Assembly: GCA_023159155.1 (NCBI GenBank)
Contig: JAJNNX010000036.1
Span: forward strand, 434,001-498,000
Reading direction: 5' to 3'
From: Ustulina deusta
Lineage: Eukaryota > Ascomycota > Sordariomycetes > Xylariales > Xylariaceae
DNA length: 64,000 nucleotides
Positions 1 to 13,100 of the stretch are shown here, piece after piece. The notes under the pieces are model-generated. The model made no database searches. It saw only the letters and a program-made list of their open reading frames with translations, and was not told the DNA's origin. Position numbers and translations under genes: made by a program. How positions within the stretch are numbered: the first letter of the stretch is position 1; each line of letters starts with the position of its first letter.

Positions 1-3000
1 GTATTAATAAGAATTTTAATTCTATTAGCTACTAAGCACTATAATAATAAAGAAATATTTTTATATTTTAAGTTATATTAACTATATATTTTTGCAATTA
101 AATCTTACAAACATTTATAATATTTTAAATAAAATTTTATAAGTTAGAAATTAATAAATAAAATAATTAGCTAAAAAATTAGTTAGGCTAGCTAAATTAA
201 TTAAATCTATAACTAAAAATTTAGAACTAGCTTTTTTATATAAACTATAATATAGTTTTTGTAATATTTTAATAAATTATTTTATATATTTTTGTTTAGA
301 TTGTAAGGTTTTTTGTTTATAATATTTATTATTTTTTTTAAAGTTTTGGCTTATAAAAAGCTAAAAGCATATAAGTCCTATAGAAATAATTATAGTGCTA
401 GCTATTATTTTATTAAATACTAGGGATTAATATTATAAATTTAGGTCTAAGCAGGTAACTATTAAATAATAATTCTTAAACATAATTAAAAATAATAAAA
501 ACTTTTTAGTAAATATTAATTATTATATTATTATTAATAGAATTTATAATATATAATATTTTTTATTTAATATTATAGATTATAATAAACTAATAATTAA
601 AAATATATTTAGTTTTAGTTGCTTTAATTGTTTTAAATATTATAAAATTAATAGATTTATTTTGTTTTTTAAAAAATTAAAAAGTAAAATAGTTCTTATT
701 AAAACTTCTATTTTAAGTTTAAAAAAATATTTATATAAAAATATTTTTAAATATTACTTATAGTTTAAAATAACTAATTATTATAATAATTAGTATACTA
801 ATTTTTAAATATTTAGTTATTAATATTATTATATTTTTTAGAATATATTAATTAGTCTAGGTTTAAGCAAGTTATAAAAAGCTTAAGTTATAATACTTAA
901 AGAAGTTTTATAGTTATATAAAATATTTTTATATTTCTAGCAAAAATAAAATAGTAGTTTTTTACTATAATAATTTATATATAGTAGTTTATTTAGTAAT
1001 ATATATTATATTAGCTTAGATAGTATAATAGTAATAATACTATTTAAAAAACTATATATATTTTTTAGATCTTTTTAGTAATATTTTAAATATAATAATT
1101 TAAAATAATAATACTAAAATAAACTAATTATATAATAGTTTTAATATTAAGGCAAAGTATTAGTTCTGTTTATTAATAATTAAAAATATAAACAAAATAT
1201 AACAAATATATAGTTTATATATTAATAAGTAAAATTTAAGAACTAATAATATAAAATATATTAGTTAAAAAATAAATAATTAAAAGCTAAGTATAAGGTT
1301 TATTAAACTAATATAAATCTAGTTAATTTATATTATTTTTTTATAAAGATTTTATTAGTTCTTTCCTAATATAAGTTATTATTAAAAAAAAGTATAAATT
1401 AAAGTTTCCCTACTTATATTATTTTATAAAAAATAATATTTATTAGTTTTATATAAGTTAGTTATCTTTTCCCAACTTATTTATTTATTTTTTTATATAC
1501 ATTATATTTATATTTATATTTTTTTATACTTTTAATTTTATTTATTTAATTTATAATAATTAGTTTATATATAATATATTGTAATATATATTTTTATTTT
1601 TTGTTATTTTTTATAATATTTAATAATTAGTTGTTTTAAAGCAAAAAATATATGCTAGTTTTTTTTAGTTATTTTTGTCTATTATATAATTACTATTTTT
1701 ATATTAGCTACGCTAAATACTATATAAATATATTTATGTTTGGTTAGATTGCTAATAAATAGTTAAAGCTTTAAGCTTTAATTGCTTTATAAATTAATCT
1801 AAAAGTTCAAACAAAAAAAAAATATATATATATTACTAATTAGAGTATATTTAAAGCTTTTATATTAATTAACTTATTATTATATATATTAAATCTTATA
1901 TATTATTTTTAGCTATATTATTTTACTGCTAATAAACTTAATATTTAATTATTTTCTTTTTTAATTATAAAAATCCCTTGTTTTAAGTTAGCTTATATAA
2001 TTCTAATTTTTTATTATAATTAATTAAAAAAAAGGTAAATTATAAAAAAAGTTTTAGTAATCAGATATTAATTAATATATAAGTTATATTTTTAAAATAA
2101 CTGCTATATTGTTTTTATTATTATTTAGTACTAAATTGTAATATATTATATATTTCTAGTTAAAATTTAGTATAGCTTTAATAATCCTAGCTATATTTTT
2201 TTAGAACTATAGTTTTAAAATATATAATATTACTAAAAGACTTTAGTAAGCTAATAAAGCTATACGTTATTTAAAAAAAAACTTTTAAATATAATTAAAA
2301 CAAGTATTATAGCTTTTTTAATTAATATAAACAAATAAGCTTTATATTCTTTTTTTAATTTTTATATATAGCTAATAGAAATATTTAATAGTAATTATTA
2401 AATTTTCTATTATTTTATTATTAAAGCTTTAAATAGCTATACTACTAATTAATATATATGTTAAAATATTTATTTTTTATTTTTTATAATATTTAATAAT
2501 AAAGCTATATTTAAAATAATTATAATATTTATTAATAAGTTTATATCTTTTTATATTAAGCTATATTATAGTAGCTTATTTAGTAAATATTTCTTTATAA
2601 TATTTGATTATTTAGTACAAGTAATAATATTTGCTATTTAATTAACTAGAACTTTTAATTTTATTTTTTATTAGTTGTATATTTATTAATTTTAAAAATC
2701 TAAAAATAATAATTGCTTTAAAATATAGCTATTTTTTAAATATAAATTAATAAATCTTTTATAATTTAATATTTATAGTAATTATGTTTATTTAGTTAAC
2801 TAGCTAGACTATAAATATTATATAAGCAATACTAAATATGCTTATTTATATATAGTAATAACTTAAAAAATAAAAATAAAGATCTAAATAAGTAAAATAG
2901 CCTAAAAAAGTTCTTAATTTAGGCTAATTAAATAAAAATTATTATATGCTATTTTATATATTTTTTAGTTAATCCGCTTATAAAGTAATAGTAAGGTTAC

Positions 3001-3354
3001 TATTTTAAAATAGGTCTTTAGAAATAAAAAGGTAATATAAAAACAATAAAAAAAAGCAAAAATATAAATAATAAATATTATTTTATAATAAATCTAAACT
3101 AATTAAAACAATATTATTATAGTATATAGTACTAAATCTATAGATTTTAGTTATATTTATTTTTTTAGTTTTTAAATTTAAAAAAATATTGCTTACTAAT
3201 TAATAGACTTTTTTTTTAATTATAAATTATTAAAGCTTAAATACTTAGTTTTTAAGCCTATTTTAATTAGAATTTTAATTTAATATAATAAAGCTTTATT
3301 ACTAATAATTCTTTAATTTTTTTTAATTTTTTTGTTTATATTTTAATATTTTTA

Positions 3355-3545
3355 GCTTATTTAAGTTATATTATAATTTATTTAAGCTATATTTTAACTA
3401 TATTTAATTATATTTTAAGTTATATTTAAATATATTTAAGTTTATTTTAGCTATATTTTAGCTATATTTAGCTATATTTTAAGCTTTGTTTAATTTTTGT
3501 TTAGTTATATTATAGCTTTAATTAGAGCTATTTTAGCTATATTTA
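3355..3545. repeat. Degenerate short tandem repeat in AT-rich block
   Basis: A unit of roughly 12-16 bases resembling TTAAGCTATATTTTA recurs more than ten times with variation. It stands out from the surrounding AT-rich sequence because of the regular spacing of AGCTATATT. It may be a tandem array mutated by RIP, or a low-complexity accident. Confidence 0.4.
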
Positions 3546-6500
3546 TATCTTTTTTATAATAATTATTCTTTAATAAGCTTATTATTTATTTGTTAGTAAT
3601 AGAGTTAACTAGTTTTTAATATCTAGTTTTATTTTTAATAAATAGTTATAAACTATTTAATATATAAATTCCTATTTTTATATATTTTTTTAGCTTTTTT
3701 ATTTTATATATATATATATTTTTTTTTAAATATTATAAAAAATAGGCTTTTTTATTTATATAAAAGTTTAACGTTTTAAAATTTATTATTGTTTAGTAAA
3801 ATATTAAACATAAAAATAAAGTTTTTTTTTTTAAAGCTATAAAACAAACCTTATAAATATATTATTAATTAGCTTATTTTATAGTTTAGCGTTTTTTTTA
3901 GTAATAATATATTAGACCTTAGCTATATTTTTTTTTTTTAAATTATTATATTTTATATATTAAAAAAAATATATAATTAAAAATATTTTACTAATTAATA
4001 ATTTGCTATATTAAAATAATATTTTTAATTAGTAAAACTAATAATTAATTATAAATTATTTTATATATATTATAATTATAATATTAAATAATAGTTGTAT
4101 TAGTTTAGATTATTTTATTAAATTATTTAATCTAGCTTTTTTTTATCTTTTAAATTATTTTTTTAAAACTATTAATAGTTATTTTATAGCTTAACTTAAT
4201 AAGTTTTTAGCTTTAAAAATAATATACTATATTATAAATTATTATAAATCTAAATTATATTTTAACTATTATAACTTTTTTTTTATTTTTAGAACTATTA
4301 TTATATTTAATCTTAATCAAAATATTATACTAATAAATAATATATTATTTAATAAATTAAGCAATATTTTTAAAATTAGCTAATTAGAGTAGTATTACTT
4401 TAAAATAAACTAATATTTTATATTTAGCTTTAATAATTATTTTAAACTTATTATTATTAAATATAAATTAAATATTAAAAACTTAGTTTAAAAGTATATT
4501 TTTAGCTTTATTATAATAATATTTTTTTTTAGATTGCTTATTTTATATTTGCTAGTATAGCTTATAGTTTTTTAAAATATTTTTAATATTTTTATATAAG
4601 TTTTTTTAGTAGTATTAAATAGTAATTCTATAATATATAAAATTCTAGCTTTAATATTTTAGTTATATATAGTTTTTTTAAAAAAAATATTTTTAATTAT
4701 TAAAGTTATTAATATAATATTAGATCTAATATAATAATTTTTATAAAAAATTTTTTATATTACTATTATAAAGCAATCAAATAAACTTTTAGTAATAAAA
4801 TATATTACTAGTTTTTATAAATATATTAACTATTTTTATTTTAGTTTAAAAAAAATAGCAGTATTTAAAATAATTATTAGTTTAATTATTATAATATAAA
4901 ATTAAAAATTAATAAAATTTTTTATATTTTTTTTTATTAATTATTTAATTTATTTAATAGTTTTTTTAATTTATATAATAATTTATTTATTGCTATATAC
5001 TTTTTTTCTAAAAATATAATATAATTTAAAATCAAACATTTTAATAAAAATAACCTATTAGGTTAAAACTATACTAAATAATACAAAAAATTTATTATTT
5101 AGCTAAACAATTAATATTTTTATATCTATTTTTAAATAAAATCTAATTTTATATAAATAATTTTATAGTTAGCAAAAAGCTTTAATAACTTTTAAATATT
5201 TCTTTTTTGTTATCTTATAATTTAATTTAAGTTTTTTTTAAATTTTTAATTTATATTTAAATAAATATATTTTATTTTTAATTAATTAATAAAATATAAT
5301 ACTTTATTTTTTTTTAACGTATTAATTTTTAGCTAAATTTTTTTAGTTTTATAATCTAAAATAATTAAGCAAAAGATAATTATTAAAGCTTATTATAATA
5401 TTATTATTATTTATTTTTAATTATTTTTTTAAATAAACTTAATATTATATTAAAAAAGCATAGTTAATAAAAATATTATTATAATATACGTTTTTACCTA
5501 TATTTAATAATAACTGTTTATTTTTAAAAAACTTTTTATTTTTATAATATTACTATATATTATTTATTTTAAAATTTTAAATATTTTAGTTTTTATAAGT
5601 TTATAGCTATTAGTTCTATAAAAATATTTAATTAGTATTACTATTAATTTATACTATTTATTTTTAATATTATTTATAATAGTATTTACTAATTTAAAAT
5701 TTAGCAAAACTATATTAATATTTTTAATATATTTAAAAATAAATTACTATATATTAAAAATAATTTTTTAATTATTATAACAAATAATAAGCTTTTTAAT
5801 TTTTATATTATTAAAAAATAGTTTATATTTTTTAGATATAATATTATATACTATTTAGCTAACTATTTTAAAAAAATAAACTATTAAATTTATTATATTT
5901 TAAAAAAATATTATTATTTATAAAATTCCAAATAATATAAAAAGAATTATTAGCGCTTAATTAAAAAAAATTAAAAATATTTAATTATATTTAAAAAAAA
6001 AATCAATTACTAATAAAATTTTATATATAACAAATTTTTTAGCAAATTTATTATAGCTTTTTAATAAAAAAGTATTTTAAATTATAACTACGTTTAGTTT
6101 AGTAGTAAAGTTAATTAGTTTAAGCTTTTTATTTTTTTTTATTATAAACTATATATTTTAATATGCGCTATATTTTTTTTTAATATATTATTTATAAGTT
6201 AAGTTTTAAATATATTTAATACTTTTTTTATAATAATATAAAAATAAAATTCTTTTTATTTGTTAAGCTTTATATAATATTATCTAGATTTTATATAATA
6301 ATACAATTTTATTATATATTTTTTTAATTTTACTAAAATCTTAAGCTAGAGCTATTTTATGTTTATATAGTACTTTAATTAAAAATTTCTTTTTTTAATT
6401 AATAAGTTCTAATATTTTTATGTTTTTTTTGATTTTTTAAAAGCGTTTTTTAGTTAATTAAGTTTTTTTTAAATTATATAATAAAACATAAGTAAATATT

Positions 6501-9500
6501 TAAATAAATCTTTTTTTTTAAAATATTTTGTTTAGTTTGCGCTAATTATATATTTTTACTAAAGCTTTTTTTTTCTAATTAATTAACCCTAAAAGTATAG
6601 AACTATTATATTTTATATTATTAATTAAGTAAATTTTTTTTAATTTAGGCTTATATATTATAAATATTAAAATAAAAAGAAAAAAAAACATTATTTGTTT
6701 AGCCTTTAAAACTTTTGCTTTTTTTACTTTTTTTATAACTTTATAAATAATAGTTCTAAAAACTATTAAAAATTTATTATTTAATAAAGCACTTATAAAA
6801 AAAGTATTATTATTTAGCTTTAATATTTAGTTTATACGGTTTACGGGTAGCTAATTAGTATTACAAAAGTATTTTTATATAGTTTTATTATTTAAATTTA
6901 GTACTAAATTAAAAATCATTTTAGTAGTATATAATAAAAATAAAATTTAAATATTAATTAAAAATTAATTATAGCTATTTATAGCGGCTTTTTATATATA
7001 AATAATTATTAGTTTTTTATAGTTTTAATTATTAATTTATTATAAAAAAATAATTAAATAAGCAGGGTTATAAAAGTAATAATATATATATTATTAAAAA
7101 TAAATATAGCTATTAGAACTAAATTCTTAAAATAGAAAATATAATTTATAATCTTTAGAAAGTTTATTTTTACAAATAGAAAAATAGCTATTTTTTTATT
7201 TAGAACTATATATATAATAATAGTTTATATATATTTTCTAGCAATTTAAACTAATTAAACAATAATTCTTTTATATAATTCTAAAAATATTTTTAGTTTA
7301 ATAAAATATTTATTTTAAATTATTTAAATATTAATTATAAAAAATTAGTTATTTTTAATATAACTTTTTATTAAAATATATAATTAAATACTAATATTAA
7401 AAAATCTAATAATTAGTAAACTTTCTAATAATTTTTTAATTTTTATTATAACTCTAAGTATAGCTTTTATATAGTTTTTTATGTTTTATAAAAATATATT
7501 TATTTAAAAAGTTTTATAAACTTTTTTTATAAATTTTTGTAGTATTATATATATATTATTAACTTTTAAAATAAGTATATTTAATATTTATTAATTATTT
7601 GTTTTAAAGTTAGGTTTATTTAATTAATTTAATTTAATTATTTTTTTATTTAATATCTATTCTATTTTAAAAGCCTATACTATAAATAATTCTAATATAT
7701 TAAAAAATAAACTTAGCAGCTTTTTTTAAATTAACTTTATTTTAGCTTTAAACAAATTATTAATTTTATTAAAAAATATTTAGTATTTTTTTATTCCTAA
7801 AATAAATAAAAATATTTACTAATTAATATTTATATTTATTATAATACTAATTATTTTATAAAATTAAATAATATTATAAGTTTTAAATATAATATTATTT
7901 TTTTTATTTAAACGTTTTTTTTTTTTGCTATTATAGCTTTTATATAAATTTATATATTAAATATATTAATAAAGTCTAGAACTATAAGTATTAATAAGTT
8001 ATCTAAAAAAATAACTTAATTAACTGCTTTTAATACTATAAACTCTTGCTTATTTTAATATTTTTATTATTTATTATATTAAAATTTTAAGTAATTTTTT
8101 TTAGCTAGAATATTAAGCTTTTATTATTTTATAAAAACTAAGTTAGTTTAAAATCTTATTTTAAAGTTAAGCTAATTAGTTATAATTAGTTATTTAAATA
8201 TTAAAACAAGTAGTTAAGCTAGATTATTTAAAATATTTTTATTTTTATTAAGTTTTAAGTTTTATAATCAGGTTTTATTTTTAAAATCTAGATTTTTTAA
8301 AACATAATTAAATTTATATAAAATTTTATAAACTGCTAGAGCTACTAGGAAATATTTACTAAAATAGTTATAATAAATTTATATTAAAGCTAGAAATATA
8401 AATTTATTTTATTTTTTTTAATATTTTATTTAGATTAACTATAAGTAAACAAATATATTAAAATATATATAATAAACTAATATACTACGCTTTAGAGTTA
8501 TATTTTTTATATAAAGCTTTAAGATTTTTTTTTTTTTAATTTATAGCTTTATTATATATAATTTTTAGTTTTATAAAACTAGCATTTATATAAATTATTG
8601 CTAGTACTTTTAAATTTATTTTAATTATTTAATTAATTATATTTTTAAAAGTTTAATTATTATATTTAAATAATATAAGCTTTAAATTAGCTATTTTTAT
8701 ATTACTGCCTGCTTTGCTAGCTAATCTTTTAATAAAATATTTAACTAAAAAAAACATAATATTAATTCCGGTTAATTAATAATTATATTATTTTAGTTAT
8801 TACTTTAGTTATTTAAATATTATAAATAAAAAAGCTTTTTATTTTGGCTGTTAATTGTTTGATTATTAGGTCTATATATATATGGACTATTAAAGATATA
8901 ATAAAAAAAGTAGTTATAAATAGTTAGGTTAAAGAAATAATTAGTAAGGCTTAAAATAGTTATATTTATATAGCTTACTAAATAAAATAAAAAAGTATGT
9001 TTAGTAATAGTTCTAAGCTAATAGTACTATTTAGAAAACTTAATATTATTATTTATAGCTAAAAAAAAATTTTTAAATTGGCTTATTATTTAAAAATATT
9101 TATAATATTAATATATTCTTTTTATTATAAGTTATTTTTAGTAATTTTATATTTATTAAAAATATTTTTAAAATAATTAAAAAGGATTAATTTAACTAAG
9201 TTATATAAATAAAACTTTTTAAGTATTAAAAATATTTTGTAACTAAATTTATTAACTAAAGTTATATATTTAAAAAAAATTTAAGTTTAATTTTAAAAAA
9301 TTGTTTTAGTACTAAAAAAAAGTTTAATAAATTATTTTATATTTTTGTTTTAAGCTTATAATAGTTTGATCTTAATTAATATAAAAATTAATAATATATT
9401 AAATTATATATTTTTTAATTATAGTTTTTATTTAATATAATAATTAATTAATTTATTTAGTTTATAAAAGTTTGTATAACTTAAAAAGTTTTTTTATTTT

Positions 9501-10489
9501 ATAAAACTATTTAGTTATATTTTTTTTATTAAATTAGTTTTAAAAATAAAAAATAAAATTAAAATTAAATAAACTAATAATATATAAAATTATAGTACTT
9601 TTAAAAGCTAATTATATAAATATTAAAATTTTAGTTAGCTAATATTTATTAGTCTAATTATTAGTTAGTATAGTATTAGAAATAAATATATTTATAATTA
9701 AAATATTTAAAATAAACCTTATTAAAAAAAGCTTAAAGTTTTATAGTTATTTTAAAATATTTAAGTTATTTATTTTAAGTTATTAATTAGAACTATTAAT
9801 ATATAAAAATAATAAAATAATAAATGTTTTAAAAATAAAATAATATTTTTTAAGTTTTAATAATATTTTTTTATTTAATATTTTATAGTTTTTACTACTA
9901 TATAAATATATATAATTAGTATAATATTTTTATAAATTCTTTATTAAAAACTTATATATATTTAAGTTTAATAAATATATTAGTTTTTTTAATAAAACTA
10001 TAATTAGATCTTATATTTTTTTTTAAATCTAATAAAAATAGTATAATATTATTAGTATTTTTATAATTAGTTATTTTAAAAATAATAGTTTTATTAATAC
10101 TTTATATTTATTTAATTTTTATTATAATTAGCTTTTTATTATTTTTGTATTATATTATTAAATTATATTAAAAGTTTAGCTTTATATAAAAATTTATTAA
10201 ATATATTAATTAAAAATATTAGTTTTTAATTATAAGTTATGCTTTAAAAAGCATTAAATAATATTAATTTTTATTATTTTATTAAAAATACTAATAAAAT
10301 AAAGCAAAACTTCTAATTAGCATATTATATATTTAAACTAACTAAACTTATTTAATCTTTTTATATTGGACTATATTTTTTAGCTTATAGATCTTTATAT
10401 ATATTAAATCAAGATCTAATTTATAAATATTAATAAAAACGCAATAATTAATTAATAAAAACAAATCTTTAACTCTTATTTAATATTCC

Positions 10490-11062
10490 GTAATATTTGT
10501 TTATTGTTTTATATATGCAAAAAAAAAGTTTTTTATAGCCTTAAATAAAAACGCGCGCTTTTTATACCTCTTGTTCTATAATCTCTAAAATTTCTAAGAA
10601 TGCGTTCTATTCTATAACTAAGGACTTGTTTCTTATACGTGCGCACCAGCCCTACTGCATTATTAAAAAATAAACTTTTATATAACTAGTTCTAACAACT
10701 AATTATATGCTTAGATTAAATAATAAAAAAAGAACTATTTAACTATAAAATATAACAAATATATTTATAACTTTATAGCTATTTTATTTATTTATTTAAG
10801 GTTAGGTTTTACTAATTAAACTTTGTTTTTTTTAGCTTACCTGCTTATTAGTAATTTAGGCTTACGTTTTTACTAATAATTTAAGCTTATTTGCTTACTA
10901 GTAATCTAATAATTTAAGCTTACTTATTTACTAGTAATCTAGTAATTTATTATATAACTTAACGTTTTTAATACTTCTTTTATTAGTTATATACTAGAAG
11001 TCCTTCTATACGCCCAGCGCCCGGTCCTTCTGACTAGTCCCTTATGCTGTTAGTTCGTAACA
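10490..11062 (-). mobile_element. Probable LTR retrotransposon remnant (LTR, minus orientation)
   Basis: Read on the minus strand, the sequence starting at 11,062 begins TGTTACGAAC, the TG-initial form usual for fungal LTRs. It then runs through a GC-containing stretch to about 10,990. Further along, near 10,550-10,570, is a TATA-like GGTATAAAAAG followed by GCGCGC, and later AATAAA-like signals, as expected for an LTR promoter and 3' end. Both GC pockets sit in otherwise RIP-converted sequence. I could not find a second LTR copy or a primer-binding site, so the inner boundary is a guess and the family is unassigned. Confidence 0.3.
10835..10950. repeat. Four-copy tandem repeat, unit about 25-33 bases
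   Basis: Four consecutive units each begin GCTTA(C/T), continue with a T-rich stretch, and end in TA(C/T)TA(G/A)TAAT. They start at about 10,835, 10,860, 10,884 and 10,917. Unit length varies because the TAATCTA segment is duplicated in later copies. The array lies inside the putative LTR remnant. Confidence 0.6.
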
Positions 11063-11318
11063 AAATTTAATAAATCAATTAGTTATTTAAAATTAATTAG
11101 TTATATAGTTAATTTAAAAAAAAACTATATTAATAAAAAAAATATTATATAAATATTATTTTAGTTATTACTATAACTATATTAACGTTAACTAATACTT
11201 ATTATAACTTACTAATGCTAACCTTGGGCTACCTAACAATTTGGGGGGTTTTTCTTTTGCTGCTAAATCTTATATTAAAGTCAGCTACTAGCTTTGCGCT
11301 GCTACTACAGACAATGGT

Positions 11319-11702
11319 TTAGATTGCAGCAACAGTTAGGACTGGGAGATTGGCTAGACGTATGAGATTGCCCCAGTAAGCCGGTCCAGAAAAATCAGGC
11401 GAGACTGGATTCAAAACATCGAAGTGTGCGATGAAGAAACCCTCCACGCTGGAGTTGAAGACAACAACCTTGACCTCTGGGTCGAGCGCGATATCATCAA
11501 CGAGGGCGTAGAAGTCTTCGAAGAAGACATTATCCATCAAATTCAAAGGCGGGCTCGATAAGGACGCCCGCCAGTAAGATGGCGTTACTTTGGTGGTGGT
11601 GATCGATGATCCAAGGACACCAACTATTGCCCAGGTCGCCCAGAAAATGGATGTGGGTGAACACATGTTGAATATGATATCTGCTAATGGGTTTCTGCGC
11701 AC
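11319..11702 (-). pseudogene. Truncated enoyl-CoA hydratase/isomerase (crotonase) fragment
   Basis: The reading frame encodes the N-terminal part of a crotonase-fold protein: a VTPSYWRASL start block, then PPLNLMD, then DPEVKVVVFNS, FFIAHFD and LANLPVLTVAAI. In intact fungal relatives the last block is followed by the Gly-rich oxyanion-hole segment and another 150 or more residues. Here the frame hits a stop right after AAI, and the AT-rich block begins about 100 bases further on. Roughly the first 90 family residues survive, so it cannot make a full enzyme. The first 35 or so residues of the frame are not family-like; the true start may lie inside, near 11,600, or the 5' part may include an intron. 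The break coincides with the border of the RIP block, consistent with truncation by repeat insertion. Confidence 0.65.
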
Positions 11703-12228
11703 TCTGCGAAGCTCTTGTGGGGAGTAGAATAGATGGCAACCGCCGTGACTTTTATAGCTGCCCGCCGAGAAGCCCGGTTGAAGACATGCTCTGTTGCTTA
11801 CCGAGACGTCAGAAGACAGAGCATTTGTAAGCTAGCTAATGGCGTAGATATACACAGCTCGGTGATTCCTAAGCCTCAGCATCCCTCCCCACTTGAGTGG
11901 TGGGAATGGGACGGAGTTTCCTATGCTTGGAAGACATGAGGTCAGTTGTCACGGCACGATGTGGAAGCTAGCGCCGGAGACCAGGGTTAACACAGCCGGG
12001 CTTTGGCCCGTGCTATTTCTGGTATTGCTAGATGATAGAACTGCCCCCTTTGTGCAATAAGAATAGCCAATACGGGGAACTACCAACAGTCAGACCTGTG
12101 ACAGCCAGGTTGAGAGATAGTAACACAATCTTGGGTCGTTTATGATGTTTTCTTATTCCCGGCTTACTGCGTGGAGTATCGTTCGTTCATCTAGGTGAAT
12201 TTAGTCAGCTTACTCATTGAGTTAGCGA
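11703..12228. other. No recognisable gene
   Basis: Normal GC content, only short frames. A 68-codon plus-strand frame at 11,733-11,939 has no recognisable motif and is treated as chance. Confidence 0.5.
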
Positions 12229-12800
12229 ATGCCCTCGTTCGCCCTCGCGTTTAACGAAGGGTTATCTATATTCCCATTTTTTCGCTACATGGCGCGCTTA
12301 GATCTGGTAGCTTTTCCGTACTGTCGGCACCCCATCAACGTGATTCGTCTGGCTGTCTTCGGGGGGGGGGCTTGTTCCGGTAAAACGTTCTTCATTGGTG
12401 GTGCAATAGCTGAACTCCTCGAGATAAGTGACGGTTAAGACTCGTGTAACTTGTGGCCCAAGAGAATTGATGTGCAACATGTATTAGATTCCAAGTCACG
12501 CAGGTACGAAAAATGTGCAAGCCAGCTGTGTGAAAGTTGATAGTCAAGAGGTTATCTTCTCTGATAGTCCTGGCTTTAATGGCATAGAGTCAAAAGATCC
12601 GGAGATATTTGCAAAGCTAACTGCATGGCTAGTGTAATTGGAAGCATATGATAGATATCTTAATAGGGCTATCTGGGTGCAATCGATCTCGAGGGTTTGA
12701 ACACTTCGAAACGAGAGCAAGGGGACTCAGCTGTTCAAGAAGATCATTGGTGCTCCATTCTATTCGCGGCTGAAGAAGATTGTTGTAAGGATTTCTCTTC
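12229..12800 (+). pseudogene. Broken P-loop GTPase (G-domain) fragment
   Basis: A first frame (12,229-12,427) carries VIRLAVFGGGACSGKTFFI, a Walker A / G1 loop of form GxxxxGKT. A likely intron (12,428-12,503, GTGACG to CGCAG) joins it in frame to a second segment reading TKNVQASCVKVDSQEVIF, then SDSPGFNG, the DxPG of G3. A TAA at 12,635-12,637 ends the frame after TAWLV. Beyond it the same frame resumes with AYDRYLNRAIW and LFKKIIGAPF, interrupted by another stop. The order (G1, switch region, DSPG, then a helix) fits the AIG1/IMAP-like G domains found in many fungal proteins. A run of ten G at 12,361-12,370 lies directly in the P-loop codons and may itself be a length mutation. I read this as a decayed gene. 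Confidence 0.5.
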
Positions 12801-12980
12801 ACGCATTCGATACTTTTCACCGACCAACACAGATGAAAATAGTTCTCGTCCACGACGAAGAGTTTAATCACGGTTCCTTTATTCGTTCTTTCATCCGTCT
12901 AAGGAGTCAGCGGCGAGAATAAAAGCATTCTTCCTCTTGTTTTCCGACTTCCTGTTTTCCAGTTCAGAGCCGAGGACACG

Positions 12981-13100
12981 ATGCCCAAGGACACAAACAA
13001 TGATCGCCGCCTCAAGGGCTACAAGCGCGATCCACAAGCCGTCGACGAACGTGACGTGGAAGTCACCAAGCAGCTCTTCAATATCGAACCGCATTCTTAG
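12981..13100 (+). other. Short unrecognised frame, 39 codons
   Basis: An ATG at 12,981 opens a 39-residue frame beginning MPKDTNNDRRLKGYKRD and ending NIEPHS. Its charged composition and regular codon use look more like real coding sequence than the neighbouring frames, and a possible acceptor (TTTTCCAG) lies 21 bases upstream. It could be the last exon of a lost gene. I recognise no family. Confidence 0.2.

Larger units (their letters stand above)
1..11220. repeat. AT-rich RIP-type block, left
   Basis: This block is almost entirely A and T and has no open reading frame of useful length. The few remaining C and G bases sit mostly in GCT, ACT, AGC and AGT contexts, and CpA and TpG are scarce, which is the pattern left by repeat-induced point mutation of transposon-derived DNA in ascomycetes. 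I could not assign the interior to a transposon family by translation because stops occur in all frames. Two less mutated pockets, at about 10,550-10,660 and 10,990-11,062, keep some GC and look like remains of an LTR. The block ends abruptly between about 11,200 and 11,240, where base composition returns to normal. Confidence 0.85.

Noticed and set aside
3620..3665. Similarity of AGTTATAAACTATTTAA here to the right-block repeat copy at 55,081-55,097
   Set aside because: The shared word is short and low-complexity; flanking sequence does not align well enough to call a third copy.
1..11220. Left AT-rich block as a possible centromere core
   Set aside because: AT-richness alone is not diagnostic; RIP-converted transposon DNA explains it, and no centromere-specific evidence can be read from sequence.
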